Origin: Enterobacter cloacae complex sp. R_G8
GTDB taxonomy: Bacteria > Pseudomonadota > Gammaproteobacteria > Enterobacterales > Enterobacteriaceae
DNA: 64,000 bases
Direction of reading: 5' to 3'
NCBI RefSeq assembly: GCF_024599795.1
Contig: NZ_CP102246.1
Span: forward strand, 4,588,001 to 4,652,000
Shown: positions 19,648-27,722 of the stretch, in pieces
How positions within the stretch are numbered: the first letter of the stretch is position 1
Layout: each line of letters begins with the position of its first letter
Position numbers and translations under genes: made by a program
Notes under the pieces: generated by a model
What the model was told of the DNA's origin: nothing
What the model saw: only the letters and a program-made list of their open reading frames with translations
The model's database searches: none

Positions 19648-20799
19648 ATGGAGAAGGTACGTTTTGGCATTATCGGAATAGGTAATATCGGTACGGTCCA
19701 CGCGCGTTATTTACTGGCGGGTACGGTCAGTGACGCCTGCCTGGCGGCGGTTTGTGATAATGCACCGGAAAAGCATCCGGCCATTCGCCAGCTGGTCGGC
19801 TCCCTCCCCCTCTTCAGCGACGCGCAGGAGATGCTCCAGAGCGGGCTTATCGACGCGGTGATTGTCGCGACGCCGCACTACGAGCATCCGCGTCTGTCGA
19901 TGCTGGCGATGCGCCACGGCATCCACACCCTGTGTGAAAAACCGGCGGGCGTGTATACCGCCCAGGTTCAGGAGATGAACGCCTGCGCCCGGGAGTGTGA
20001 TGTGGTGTTCGGCATCATGTACAACCAGCGCCCGAACCCGCTCTACCAGAAGGTGAAAGATCTGATCGACAGCGGCGAGCTGGGTGAGATCCGCCGCTCC
20101 AACTGGATCATTACCAACTGGTATCGCTCGCAGAGCTACTACAACTCCGGCGGCTGGCGCGCCACCTGGAAAGGAGAAGGCGGCGGCGTACTGCTCAATC
20201 AGGACCCGCATCAGCTCGATCTCTGGCAGTGGCTGGTTGGCATGCCGGTCCGTCTGCGCGCGTTTTGCCAGTTTGGTAAGCACCGCGACATTGAAGTGGA
20301 AGACGAGGTCACCGCCTACGCTGAGTATGCCAACGGTGCGACGGGCGTGTTTATCACGACCGTGGCAGAAACACCGGGGACCAACCGGCTGGAGATCGTC
20401 GGCGATCGCGGCAAGGTGGTCGTCGAAGAAGGGAAACTGCGCTACTGGCGGCTGCGGGAATCCGAAACCGCCTTCAACGCCCGCTGGCAAAACGGCTTTG
20501 GTGAACCGGAATGCTGGGAGGTCACGCTTCCCGTCGGCCCGGAATGCAGCGAACACCACGTCATTACCGCCAATTTCTGCGGCGCCATCCTGCGCGGCGA
20601 GCCACTCATTGCCCCGGGGCTGGAAGGGATCCACGGGTTAACGCTCTCCAACGCCATGCACCTCTCCACCTGGACCGACGACTGGGTCGACCTCCCGCTC
20701 AACGAGAAACAGTATCTGCGCTTGCTTCAACAGCGTATCAGCACCTCAGTGGCTAAAGAGACCGCCAGCGTCACGCTGGATGCCTCCGGCACCTGGTAA
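19648..20799 (+). CDS. Gfo/Idh/MocA-family oxidoreductase 1
   Basis: The 383-residue NAD(P)-dependent dehydrogenase starts with a Rossmann motif (VRFGIIGIGNIGTVHARYL) and carries the family's catalytic lysine segment CEKPAG, followed by an alpha/beta substrate domain with NQDPHQLDLWQWL. Such enzymes oxidise or reduce C-OH groups of sugars, inositols and glycosides. The ATG at 19648 has an AAGG Shine-Dalgarno; the upstream in-frame 63 codons cross the operator and are not coding. It is first of four paralogues in one transcription unit. The substrate is unknown. Confidence 0.9.
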   Translation: MEKVRFGIIGIGNIGTVHARYLLAGTVSDACLAAVCDNAPEKHPAIRQLVGSLPLFSDAQEMLQSGLIDAVIVATPHYEHPRLSMLAMRHGIHTLCEKPAGVYTAQVQEMNACARECDVVFGIMYNQRPNPLYQKVKDLIDSGELGEIRRSNWIITNWYRSQSYYNSGGWRATWKGEGGGVLLNQDPHQLDLWQWLVGMPVRLRAFCQFGKHRDIEVEDEVTAYAEYANGATGVFITTVAETPGTNRLEIVGDRGKVVVEEGKLRYWRLRESETAFNARWQNGFGEPECWEVTLPVGPECSEHHVITANFCGAILRGEPLIAPGLEGIHGLTLSNAMHLSTWTDDWVDLPLNEKQYLRLLQQRISTSVAKETASVTLDASGTW

Positions 20800-20815
20800 C
20801 TCAGGAGAAGAAACG

Positions 20816-22000
20816 ATGTTAAATGTCGCTATCGTGGGAACAGGAAATATCTCGCATAACCATATTCAGGGTTATTTGCAGTTTGGCCAACGCTGCCGGA
20901 TCGTCGCGCTGGTCGATATTTACCCGGAAAAAGCCCACGAGAAAAAAGCACGCTACAACCTGACGGATGCACGCGTGTATGAAAGCCACCAGCAGATGCT
21001 GGCGGCAGAGCCAGATATCGATATCGTCGATGTCTGCACGCCGCCCTACGTTCATGCTGAGATAAGCATTAATGCCCTCAATGCGGGTTGCCATGTGCTG
21101 TGCGAAAAACCGATGGCCGCCTCGCTGGAGGAGTGCGACGCCATGATCGCCGCACAACAGGCCAGCGGGAAATTGCTCGCCATCATCGCTCAAAATCGCT
21201 TTACCGATGCCTTCTGGCGTTTAAAAGCGGCGCTGGATTCGGGCCTTGCGGGCAACGTGAGCCATGCCCAGGTGGACTCGTTCTGGTGGCGCGGACACTG
21301 CTACTACGACCTGTGGTGGCGCGGCACCTGGGAAAAAGAGGGTGGCGGCTGCACCCTTAACCACGCGGTGCACCACATCGACGCCATTCAGTGGATGCTG
21401 GGCTTTCCGTCCGAGGTGGTGGCCATGATGACCAACGTGGCGCACGACAACGCTGAAGTCGAAGATCTCAGCGCCGCAATTTTTAAATACCCCAGCGGCG
21501 CACTCACCCAGCTAACCGCCTCGGTCGTGCACCACGGGGAAGATCAAAAAATCATTATCCAGGGTGAAAAGGCGCGCATCTCCGCACCGTGGCAGGCCTT
21601 TGCCAGCGTCAGCGCTGATAACGGCTTCCCCCAGGAGGATCGGGACCTGGGGCGGGAAGCGCAGCTTAACGCCGTTTTTCACGAGACGCCGAAGCTCGAA
21701 TGGACGTTACACACCGGGCAGATTAACGACCTGCTTTATGCCATTGAGCACGGCACGGCGCCGTTAGTGGATGGCCTGCAGGGCAAACGCTCGCAGGAGT
21801 TGATAACCGCGATCTATAAATCCGCCATCACCCGCTCCGTGGTTTCGCTGCCGATTCAACGCGATGACCCGTTTTACCGTACCGGTGGGACCAACGCCCT
21901 CGCCCCCCGTTTTTATGAAAAATCCGCAAGCGTCGCCAACTTCAGCGAAGTCGGGGCGATTCCCCTGGGCAAAAATCTGGATGAAGGAGTAACACCATGA
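20816..22000 (+). CDS. Gfo/Idh/MocA-family oxidoreductase 2
   Basis: The 394-residue protein has a dinucleotide-binding start (LNVAIVGTGNISHNHIQGYL), the catalytic CEKPMA motif and a substrate domain with GGGCTLNHAVHHIDAIQWML. The ATG at 20816 follows CAGGAG at a good distance. It begins 16 nt after the first paralogue ends and overlaps the third in an ATGA arrangement. It is clearly paralogous to the first and fourth enzymes, but too divergent to be a recent duplicate. Confidence 0.9.
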   Translation: MLNVAIVGTGNISHNHIQGYLQFGQRCRIVALVDIYPEKAHEKKARYNLTDARVYESHQQMLAAEPDIDIVDVCTPPYVHAEISINALNAGCHVLCEKPMAASLEECDAMIAAQQASGKLLAIIAQNRFTDAFWRLKAALDSGLAGNVSHAQVDSFWWRGHCYYDLWWRGTWEKEGGGCTLNHAVHHIDAIQWMLGFPSEVVAMMTNVAHDNAEVEDLSAAIFKYPSGALTQLTASVVHHGEDQKIIIQGEKARISAPWQAFASVSADNGFPQEDRDLGREAQLNAVFHETPKLEWTLHTGQINDLLYAIEHGTAPLVDGLQGKRSQELITAIYKSAITRSVVSLPIQRDDPFYRTGGTNALAPRFYEKSASVANFSEVGAIPLGKNLDEGVTP

Positions 22001-23064
22001 ACAAAAATGACGGCATGAACTACGCGCCGGTGGGTAAACCTCAGCCCGTTGTCAGGGAAGGAGAGTTTGTCTTTGCCGCTGCCGCGCTCGACCACGGTCA
22101 TATCTACGGCATGAGCAACGGCCTGATTGAAGCGGGCGCCACGCTGAAATGGGTCTACGACCCCGATCCGGCAAAAGTGGACAAATTCATTCAGCAGTAT
22201 CCGCAGGCCAGGGTTGCAGACTCCCTGGATGTCATACTCGCCGACGACGAGGTGCGTCTGGTAGCTGGCGCCGCCATTCCCGCGGAGCGCTGCGCGCTGG
22301 GGCTGAAAGCGATGGCCGCAGGCAAAGACTACTTCACCGATAAAGCCCCTCTTACCACCCTTGAACAACTGGCGGATGCCAAAGCCATGGTGGAAAAAAC
22401 GGGCCGGAAATACGCCGTGTACTACAGCGAGCGCCTGCACGTTGAGAGCGCGGTCTTTGCCGGACAGCTGGTGCAGCAAGGGGCCATTGGCCGCGTCGTA
22501 CAAACGCTGGGGACGGGCCCGCACCGGGAAGGGACCGGCCGCCCGGACTGGTTCTACGATCGGCGCTATTTCGGCGGCATTCTGTGCGATATCGGCAGCC
22601 ACCAGATTGAGCAGTTCCTGTTTTACACCGGCAACAGCGACGCCTCTGTGGTGGCAAGCCAGGTACGGAACGTTAAACACCCGCAGTATCCCGCCTTCGA
22701 AGATTTTGGCGATGCCATGCTGAAAGGGGAAAACGGCGCCAGCGGCTATTTCCGCTGCGACTGGTTTACTCCTGACGGGCTCTCGACCTGGGGCGATGGC
22801 CGCCTGACGCTGCTCGGCACCGAAGGCTATATCGAGATCCGCAAGTATGTCGATCTTACTCGTGGCGAACAGGACGTGGTGTATCTCGTCAATAAAGAGG
22901 GAGAGTTCCGTTATCCGGTCGCCGGCCAGGTCGGTTTCCCGTTCTTTGGCGAACTGATCCTCGACTGTTTGCATCGTACTGAACATGCCATGACCCAGGC
23001 TCACGCCTTTAAGGCGGCGGAGCTCTGCGTGAAGGCACAGATGCTGGCCAACGCCACGAACTAA
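21997..23064 (+). CDS. Gfo/Idh/MocA-family protein 3, with altered cofactor and catalytic motifs
   Basis: The 355-residue protein has the overall family fold: a Rossmann-like first half and the substrate-domain motif GGILCDIGSHQIEQFLFY. The usual GxGxxG is replaced by AAALDHGHIYG, and the EKP motif reads TDKAPL, keeping the lysine. It could bind its cofactor differently, or act as a non-redox lyase, epimerase or accessory subunit. The ATG overlaps the preceding stop by 4 bp, so it is co-translated with the second paralogue. Confidence 0.83.
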   Translation: MNKNDGMNYAPVGKPQPVVREGEFVFAAAALDHGHIYGMSNGLIEAGATLKWVYDPDPAKVDKFIQQYPQARVADSLDVILADDEVRLVAGAAIPAERCALGLKAMAAGKDYFTDKAPLTTLEQLADAKAMVEKTGRKYAVYYSERLHVESAVFAGQLVQQGAIGRVVQTLGTGPHREGTGRPDWFYDRRYFGGILCDIGSHQIEQFLFYTGNSDASVVASQVRNVKHPQYPAFEDFGDAMLKGENGASGYFRCDWFTPDGLSTWGDGRLTLLGTEGYIEIRKYVDLTRGEQDVVYLVNKEGEFRYPVAGQVGFPFFGELILDCLHRTEHAMTQAHAFKAAELCVKAQMLANATN

Positions 23065-23076
23065 CAGGAGGCGACA

Positions 23077-24099
23077 ATGAAGCTCCTGAACACGGCGGTG
23101 ATCGGCGCCGGAGCGATTCACGGTTGCCACGTGAATGCGCTGCGCCAGCTCCCCAACGTTGCGCTGCGCGCGCTGGCAGATATCGACAGCGTCAAAGGTC
23201 TGAAGCTGGCATTAGGCTATCAGTGCCGCTTCTACCAGGATTACCGGGAGATGCTGCTGGATGAAGCCATCGACGTGGTCCATATCTGCACGCCGCACTT
23301 TGAGCATAAAAGCATGATCCTGGCGGCCCTCGCTGCCGGAAAGCATGTTTTCTGCGAAAAACCGGTGGGCATGAACAGCAGCGAACTGGTGGATATCTCC
23401 CGCGCCGCTGACCAGGCGTCGGGTCTGCTCGGCGTGTGTTATCAGAACCGGCTCAACCCCACCAGCCTGCGCATTCGTCAGGCGCTGGACGAAGGCGAGC
23501 TGGGAAAAATGCTCAGCATCAAAGCGGTGCTGACGTGGTCGCGCTCGGGTGCGTACTACACCCGGAGTCCGTGGCGTGGGCGACTGGCTACGGAAGGGGG
23601 CAGCCTGCTGATCAACCAGGCCATTCATACCCTCGACCTGATGCAGTGGTTCGCCGGCGGCGTGACGCATGTGAAAGGCGTGGTGGATAGCGGTGAGCTG
23701 GCGGACGTGACGGAAGGCGAAGACAGCGCGATGGCTACGCTGCACTTTGCTAACGGCGCGCGCGGCCTGTTTTACGCCAGCAACTGCAATACCACCGATT
23801 CCCCGCTTCTGATGGAGATCCACTGCGAGCAGGGCTCGCTGCTGCTGAACGACAACACGCTCTGGCGCGTGACGCCGGGCGAGCGCGTCAGGCTCGCCTG
23901 CGACGACTCCCCGGACGGTTCGGTCAAAAGCTACTGGGGCCTGGGCCACCATCAGGCGATCCGTCGTTTTTATCAGACTATCACCCACCCCGGTTACACG
24001 GATTACACCGATATCGGTGAAGCCGGGAAATCACTCACCCTTGTGGAGGCTATTTATCGATCATCTCAATTACGGCAATGGATAGAAATCAATAAATAG
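23077..24099 (+). CDS. Gfo/Idh/MocA-family oxidoreductase 4
   Basis: The 340-residue enzyme has a Rossmann start (LNTAVIGAGAIHGCHVNAL), the catalytic CEKPVG motif and the substrate-domain segment GGSLLINQAIHTLDLMQWF. An AGGAGG Shine-Dalgarno precedes the ATG at 23077, and the gap to the previous gene is 12 nt. Like paralogues 1 and 2 it appears catalytically intact. A short hairpin separates it from the symporter gene. Confidence 0.9.
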   Translation: MKLLNTAVIGAGAIHGCHVNALRQLPNVALRALADIDSVKGLKLALGYQCRFYQDYREMLLDEAIDVVHICTPHFEHKSMILAALAAGKHVFCEKPVGMNSSELVDISRAADQASGLLGVCYQNRLNPTSLRIRQALDEGELGKMLSIKAVLTWSRSGAYYTRSPWRGRLATEGGSLLINQAIHTLDLMQWFAGGVTHVKGVVDSGELADVTEGEDSAMATLHFANGARGLFYASNCNTTDSPLLMEIHCEQGSLLLNDNTLWRVTPGERVRLACDDSPDGSVKSYWGLGHHQAIRRFYQTITHPGYTDYTDIGEAGKSLTLVEAIYRSSQLRQWIEINK

Positions 24100-24134
24100 A
24101 ACGTAATTTGTATTCCAGCAGTAAATAAAAAACG

Positions 24135-24150
24135 ACCCGACAGATCGGGT
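24135..24150. terminator. Short hairpin between oxidoreductase 4 and the symporter
   Basis: ACCCGA and TCGGGT pair around CAGA, preceded by an A-run and without a following T-run. It may attenuate expression of the downstream symporter rather than fully terminate. Confidence 0.4.
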
Positions 24151-24178
24151 TAAACATTACCCTACACTGGATATTATT

Positions 24179-25726
24179 ATGGTCAAACCAACTGAACGTA
24201 GAGTGGGTTATGGCGTGGCGCTCGGCTACGGTATAACCGATCTGTTTGGCGGAGGCGCTTTCGCCATTATCGGCACCTGGCTTTTATTTTTTTACACCAC
24301 CTATTGCGGGCTCTCTGTCGTCGAAGCGGGTTCGATATTTGCTATTGCCCGCGTCATTGATGCGTTATTAAGCCCGATTATGGGTTATATTACTGATAAT
24401 TTCGGTGATACCTGGCTCGGGCGTAAATTTGGCCGTCGCCGCTTCTTTTTATTACTCAGTTCGCCCTTAATGTTTCTGTATGCCCTGCTGTGGCTGACAG
24501 ACATGGGTTACTGGTATTACCTGGGCACTTACCTCTCTATTGAGCTATTGTCAGCGATGGTGCTGGTGCCCTGGGAAACCCTGGCCGCAGAAATGACTAA
24601 CCGGTATGAAGAGCGTAGCCGTCTCTCCGGCGTGCGCATGATCTGCTCCCAGCTCGGCGGCTTTCTTGCGGTTTCCGTACCCGGCGTCATTATGCAGTTC
24701 ACGGGGAAAGATAATCCGTTTACCTATACGCTTACCGGGCTGATATTCTCCTGCGTCTTCTGTATTGCGGTATTTATTACCTGGTACACCACCTGGGAAG
24801 CGAAAAATGTGCAACAGGAGTCCACGTTTAAAGTGGATAATCAGCGCAGCAGCGGAATCGTTAATCACCTGAAATATCTGGTGCTGGATCTCTTTTCCTC
24901 TTTCCGTATTCGTGCGTTTCGCCTGCATATTATTATTTATATCTTTTCGTTTACGGCGATGGACGTATTCGGTTCGGTGTTTACGTATTATGTCGTGTAT
25001 TGCCTGAGCCAGGACGCGGCAGCCGTGTCGGGCTGGTTGAGCGTTGCGGCTTTCGCCTCGGTACCTGGCACGTATGGATTTATGCTGCTCCTGAACCGGC
25101 TGAACATGACGCCGTCTGGCGCCCTGCGTCTCTCCTACAGCTGTATTTTCCTGGTCCTGGCGTTCCTGTTTACGGTCTACCTGACCAAAACCCAGGTGCC
25201 CACACTGCTGTTCTCGGCGGTCTTTATCCTGCTCGGTGCCGCGCGCTCTGGCCTCTATTACATACCGTGGAACATCTACAGCTTCATTCCGGATATTGAC
25301 GAGATGGTGACGCAGCAGCGCCGCGAAGGGATTTTTGCCGGAGTGATGGTCCTGACCCGCAAAAGCACCGTGGCGATCGCCATCATGATTATTGGCCTGG
25401 TCCTGCAGGAGTCCGGCTTTGTGAAGGGCGGCGGCGCACAGCCTGAAAGCGCGCTGGGGGCGATTATAGGCCTGATGATCTTCGCGACGGCAGCCCTGCT
25501 GGCGGTGAGCTTCTTCACTACCTATAAGTTCAAGCTCACCCGCGAGACGCATAAACTGCTTCTCAAGGAGATTGCCCGCCGTAAGCTGGGCGGCGATTAC
25601 CGCGACTGCGATGCCAATACCCGTGTGGTGATAAAACAGCTCACAGGCTATGAGTACGATCAGGTGTGGGGAGGCGATGCTGCCCGTCGTGCGGTGAACA
25701 ACGTCGGGTTATCAGCCGCAAAATAG
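24179..25726 (+). CDS. GPH-family (MFS_2) sugar:cation symporter
   Basis: The 515-residue membrane protein has about 12 hydrophobic segments. It starts GYGVALGYGITDLFGGGAFA, typical of glycoside-pentoside-hexuronide symporters, with the cytoplasmic loop motif DALLSPIMGYITDN and RKFGRRRFF. It would import the compound processed by the four oxidoreductases upstream, in symport with a cation. The family handles glycosides and oligosaccharides. A soluble C-terminal tail of about 60 residues is present. The gene is the last of the operon. Confidence 0.9.
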   Translation: MVKPTERRVGYGVALGYGITDLFGGGAFAIIGTWLLFFYTTYCGLSVVEAGSIFAIARVIDALLSPIMGYITDNFGDTWLGRKFGRRRFFLLLSSPLMFLYALLWLTDMGYWYYLGTYLSIELLSAMVLVPWETLAAEMTNRYEERSRLSGVRMICSQLGGFLAVSVPGVIMQFTGKDNPFTYTLTGLIFSCVFCIAVFITWYTTWEAKNVQQESTFKVDNQRSSGIVNHLKYLVLDLFSSFRIRAFRLHIIIYIFSFTAMDVFGSVFTYYVVYCLSQDAAAVSGWLSVAAFASVPGTYGFMLLLNRLNMTPSGALRLSYSCIFLVLAFLFTVYLTKTQVPTLLFSAVFILLGAARSGLYYIPWNIYSFIPDIDEMVTQQRREGIFAGVMVLTRKSTVAIAIMIIGLVLQESGFVKGGGAQPESALGAIIGLMIFATAALLAVSFFTTYKFKLTRETHKLLLKEIARRKLGGDYRDCDANTRVVIKQLTGYEYDQVWGGDAARRAVNNVGLSAAK

Positions 25727-25818
25727 CGCGTCCCGCCGGGCCGGTTCCCCGCCTGCCCGGCCTCTTACTAGCTGTAATGTTAGACCTATAAGTGGATTTA
25801 GACTCACTGAAATAATTT

Positions 25819-26325
25819 TTATTTTACAGAGTCAAGTATTTCACTTAAAAAGTCATTGAAATTATCAAAGGAACCATATATCGACTCTGTAGAGGCATTG
25901 TCACGAATTTCAAATAAATTCATTTTTGCATCATAAGTAAACAATGACATTCCATCCTCCCCAATAACTAATCGTTCTTGTAATTCGGGATCTAAATAAT
26001 CATTATTGCGATAAAACTCATTCATAATGAACAAGTTTTTAACTATTGGTTCTGGAATTGATAAACTAAACATTGTCAGCCCGTTATACTCAAATCCATC
26101 CATTGTTTTGATGAATGTAGTATAATCAGGTTGATTCACTAAAAGAAGACAAGTTTCATTCCCGATTTGATCCAGTATTGGTGATGCAGTATTTCTATGT
26201 CCTTTTGTTAGACTATCAAGAAATGATGTGTTAATAGGTTGCTGTACTGGGTATTCTAAATCAGTCATCATCTTTCTTAATTCTATTAGTAGTTCTGTTA
26301 CATTTGATTTCATTTTCATACCCAT
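25819..26325 (-). CDS. Probable immunity protein, SMI1/KNR4 (YrhA-like) type
   Basis: The 168-residue acidic protein has the pattern of SUKH/SMI1-KNR4 proteins: an N-terminal helix, a central DGFEYNGLTMFSL segment, YLDPELQERLVIGEDGMSL, then a C-terminal helix. Such proteins neutralise nuclease toxins in polymorphic toxin systems (known). It starts 4 nt after the toxin gene ends. In-frame ATGs at 26325, 26319 and 26313 are all possible starts. The gene is markedly AT-rich compared with its neighbours, indicating horizontal transfer. Confidence 0.7.
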   Translation of the reverse strand: MGMKMKSNVTELLIELRKMMTDLEYPVQQPINTSFLDSLTKGHRNTASPILDQIGNETCLLLVNQPDYTTFIKTMDGFEYNGLTMFSLSIPEPIVKNLFIMNEFYRNNDYLDPELQERLVIGEDGMSLFTYDAKMNLFEIRDNASTESIYGSFDNFNDFLSEILDSVK

Positions 26326-26329
26326 CAAA

Positions 26330-27472
26330 TTATTTAAGCGGATAAATCGAGCCAGTAGGCATAACCCATGGAGTTACTTTGCTGTCTCCCGGTAGCATAC
26401 CTCTTGTCGATGTTCTCTGCATATTTGTTAACACCTTATGAAACGGTTCTTTTTCAATCAATGATAAGTTATCAAAGGCATTTGTGCCACCATCATCCAA
26501 TGGTAGTTTATGATGAACTTCCCAGCCATCTGGTACTGTACCCTTACTCATTTTGAACAAATCTGAAGGTTCGAAGACGTTAGCTGCATCTGAAGAATTG
26601 GATAATTGATTAAGAAATTTCTTCCTCACTGTATTATTAAATTCTTTCCTCAGTAACATAGTTTCAGAAGGATCACGTTTTATGTAATTTATTTCTTTCA
26701 CTTCTATATTGTTTAATAGTTTTGTCTCTCCCCTTACTTTACCTAAGTAGTTATACACTTCTCCAAAAGACTCACTATTAGGTCGTTTCGCTAACAGAAT
26801 TGAAGCCGCCGCAATAGCTGTACCTGCTGTCTGTTCATTCAATACTTGTTCATATCCCTTAACAGCATCTCCACCTAACTGCTCAGCTGTTTTCCTGAAA
26901 CCTTCAACGTTACCATTGTAGACACCGCCAGCCGCAAGTAGACGTCCTGCGGCCTTGCTGTTAATTGCCTGGTATGTCGGCTCAGAAGCGGGGGCTGATA
27001 TGCCACCTGAGAAAGATAAAGCAAACGAAGTTGGGCGGGGCTTTCCTGAACGGTAGTATCTGCACCCTACAGAATTCCTGTACTCTCTCAGGATCTGTTC
27101 AGCCCCATTCATTTCAAACACATGGTCATTCCTGCAGATAAGCTGGCCTTCTTCATCAATATAGAAAAGTTCTCCAGGGGAACCGTAACGGTTTAACATC
27201 ACAACTTCACCTCTGAAGACAAGATATCTCAGCCGCTTTTCTGTGTTGAATCCATTAGCATGATTGTTCTGATAAGCATAGCTACGTGAACAGGATGGTC
27301 GTGGCCTGAGCCCTTCGACATGATAATGATCACGGTACCTGTCATCGAATTCATACTCCTGTCTGATGTAATCCCATGTGACAGAAGGGCGAGTAATCAA
27401 CTCATACTTCTCTGGTTCAAGGTTATCCCTGGACAGGTAAAACACGTTAAATCCCGGTAAGCTAAAACTCAT
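26330..27472 (-). CDS. HNH nuclease toxin (polymorphic-toxin type)
   Basis: The 380-residue protein has an unfamiliar N-terminal domain (residues 1 to about 150), a middle part with AAGRLLAAGGVYNGNVEGF, and a C-terminal HNH nuclease domain at about 316-350 (GWEVHHKLPLDDGGTNAFDN, then a further His after KEPF). This His-His/Asn/His arrangement resembles DNase colicins and T6SS effectors. There is no signal peptide and no PAAR or Rhs core. The ATG at 27472 has an AAAGGAG Shine-Dalgarno. The 5' part has normal base composition while the 3' part is AT-rich, consistent with swapping of toxin tips. Confidence 0.75.
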   Translation of the reverse strand: MSFSLPGFNVFYLSRDNLEPEKYELITRPSVTWDYIRQEYEFDDRYRDHYHVEGLRPRPSCSRSYAYQNNHANGFNTEKRLRYLVFRGEVVMLNRYGSPGELFYIDEEGQLICRNDHVFEMNGAEQILREYRNSVGCRYYRSGKPRPTSFALSFSGGISAPASEPTYQAINSKAAGRLLAAGGVYNGNVEGFRKTAEQLGGDAVKGYEQVLNEQTAGTAIAAASILLAKRPNSESFGEVYNYLGKVRGETKLLNNIEVKEINYIKRDPSETMLLRKEFNNTVRKKFLNQLSNSSDAANVFEPSDLFKMSKGTVPDGWEVHHKLPLDDGGTNAFDNLSLIEKEPFHKVLTNMQRTSTRGMLPGDSKVTPWVMPTGSIYPLK

Positions 27473-27624
27473 ACCAACTCCTTTTGGTAACGATCTGCGC
27501 ATTTTATAACCACAACGTATTGAAAACAAACGATTGTTGTGACCTGCTCCCGCGGATTTCCCATGAGTACACCAAAATGTGACCTCTGGCAGGTTTACAT
27601 CTCTTTACGCTATACTACCCGCTG

Positions 27625-27720
27625 AAATAATCAGCTCAACGCTACGAGCTGACGTTCAATGTGTTTCCACACAAATGGTATCAACTTCCCTTCCGAGGAT
27701 CTGGCGAGAAGCCGGATAAA
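27625..27720 (+). promoter_or_regulatory. Leader region of ytfL with small stem-loops
   Basis: TATACT (27609-27614) could serve as a -10 element, giving a leader of about 100 nt. Within it CAGCTC/GAGCTG and GTGT/ACAC can form hairpins. I find no known riboswitch consensus. Confidence 0.35.
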
Positions 27721-27722
27721 CT

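Noticed and set aside
21913..23130. 405-codon minus-strand frame opposite oxidoreductase 3
   Set aside because: The plus-strand gene has family motifs, a Shine-Dalgarno and coupled overlaps; the antisense frame has none.
24551..25552. 333-codon minus-strand frame inside the symporter gene
   Set aside because: It is antisense to a well-supported membrane transporter, with low-complexity polar composition typical of complementing hydrophobic codons.
27540..27722. Possible yybP-ykoY manganese riboswitch upstream of the CNNM-family gene ytfL
   Set aside because: The conserved motif sequences of that riboswitch are not present; only small generic hairpins are visible.
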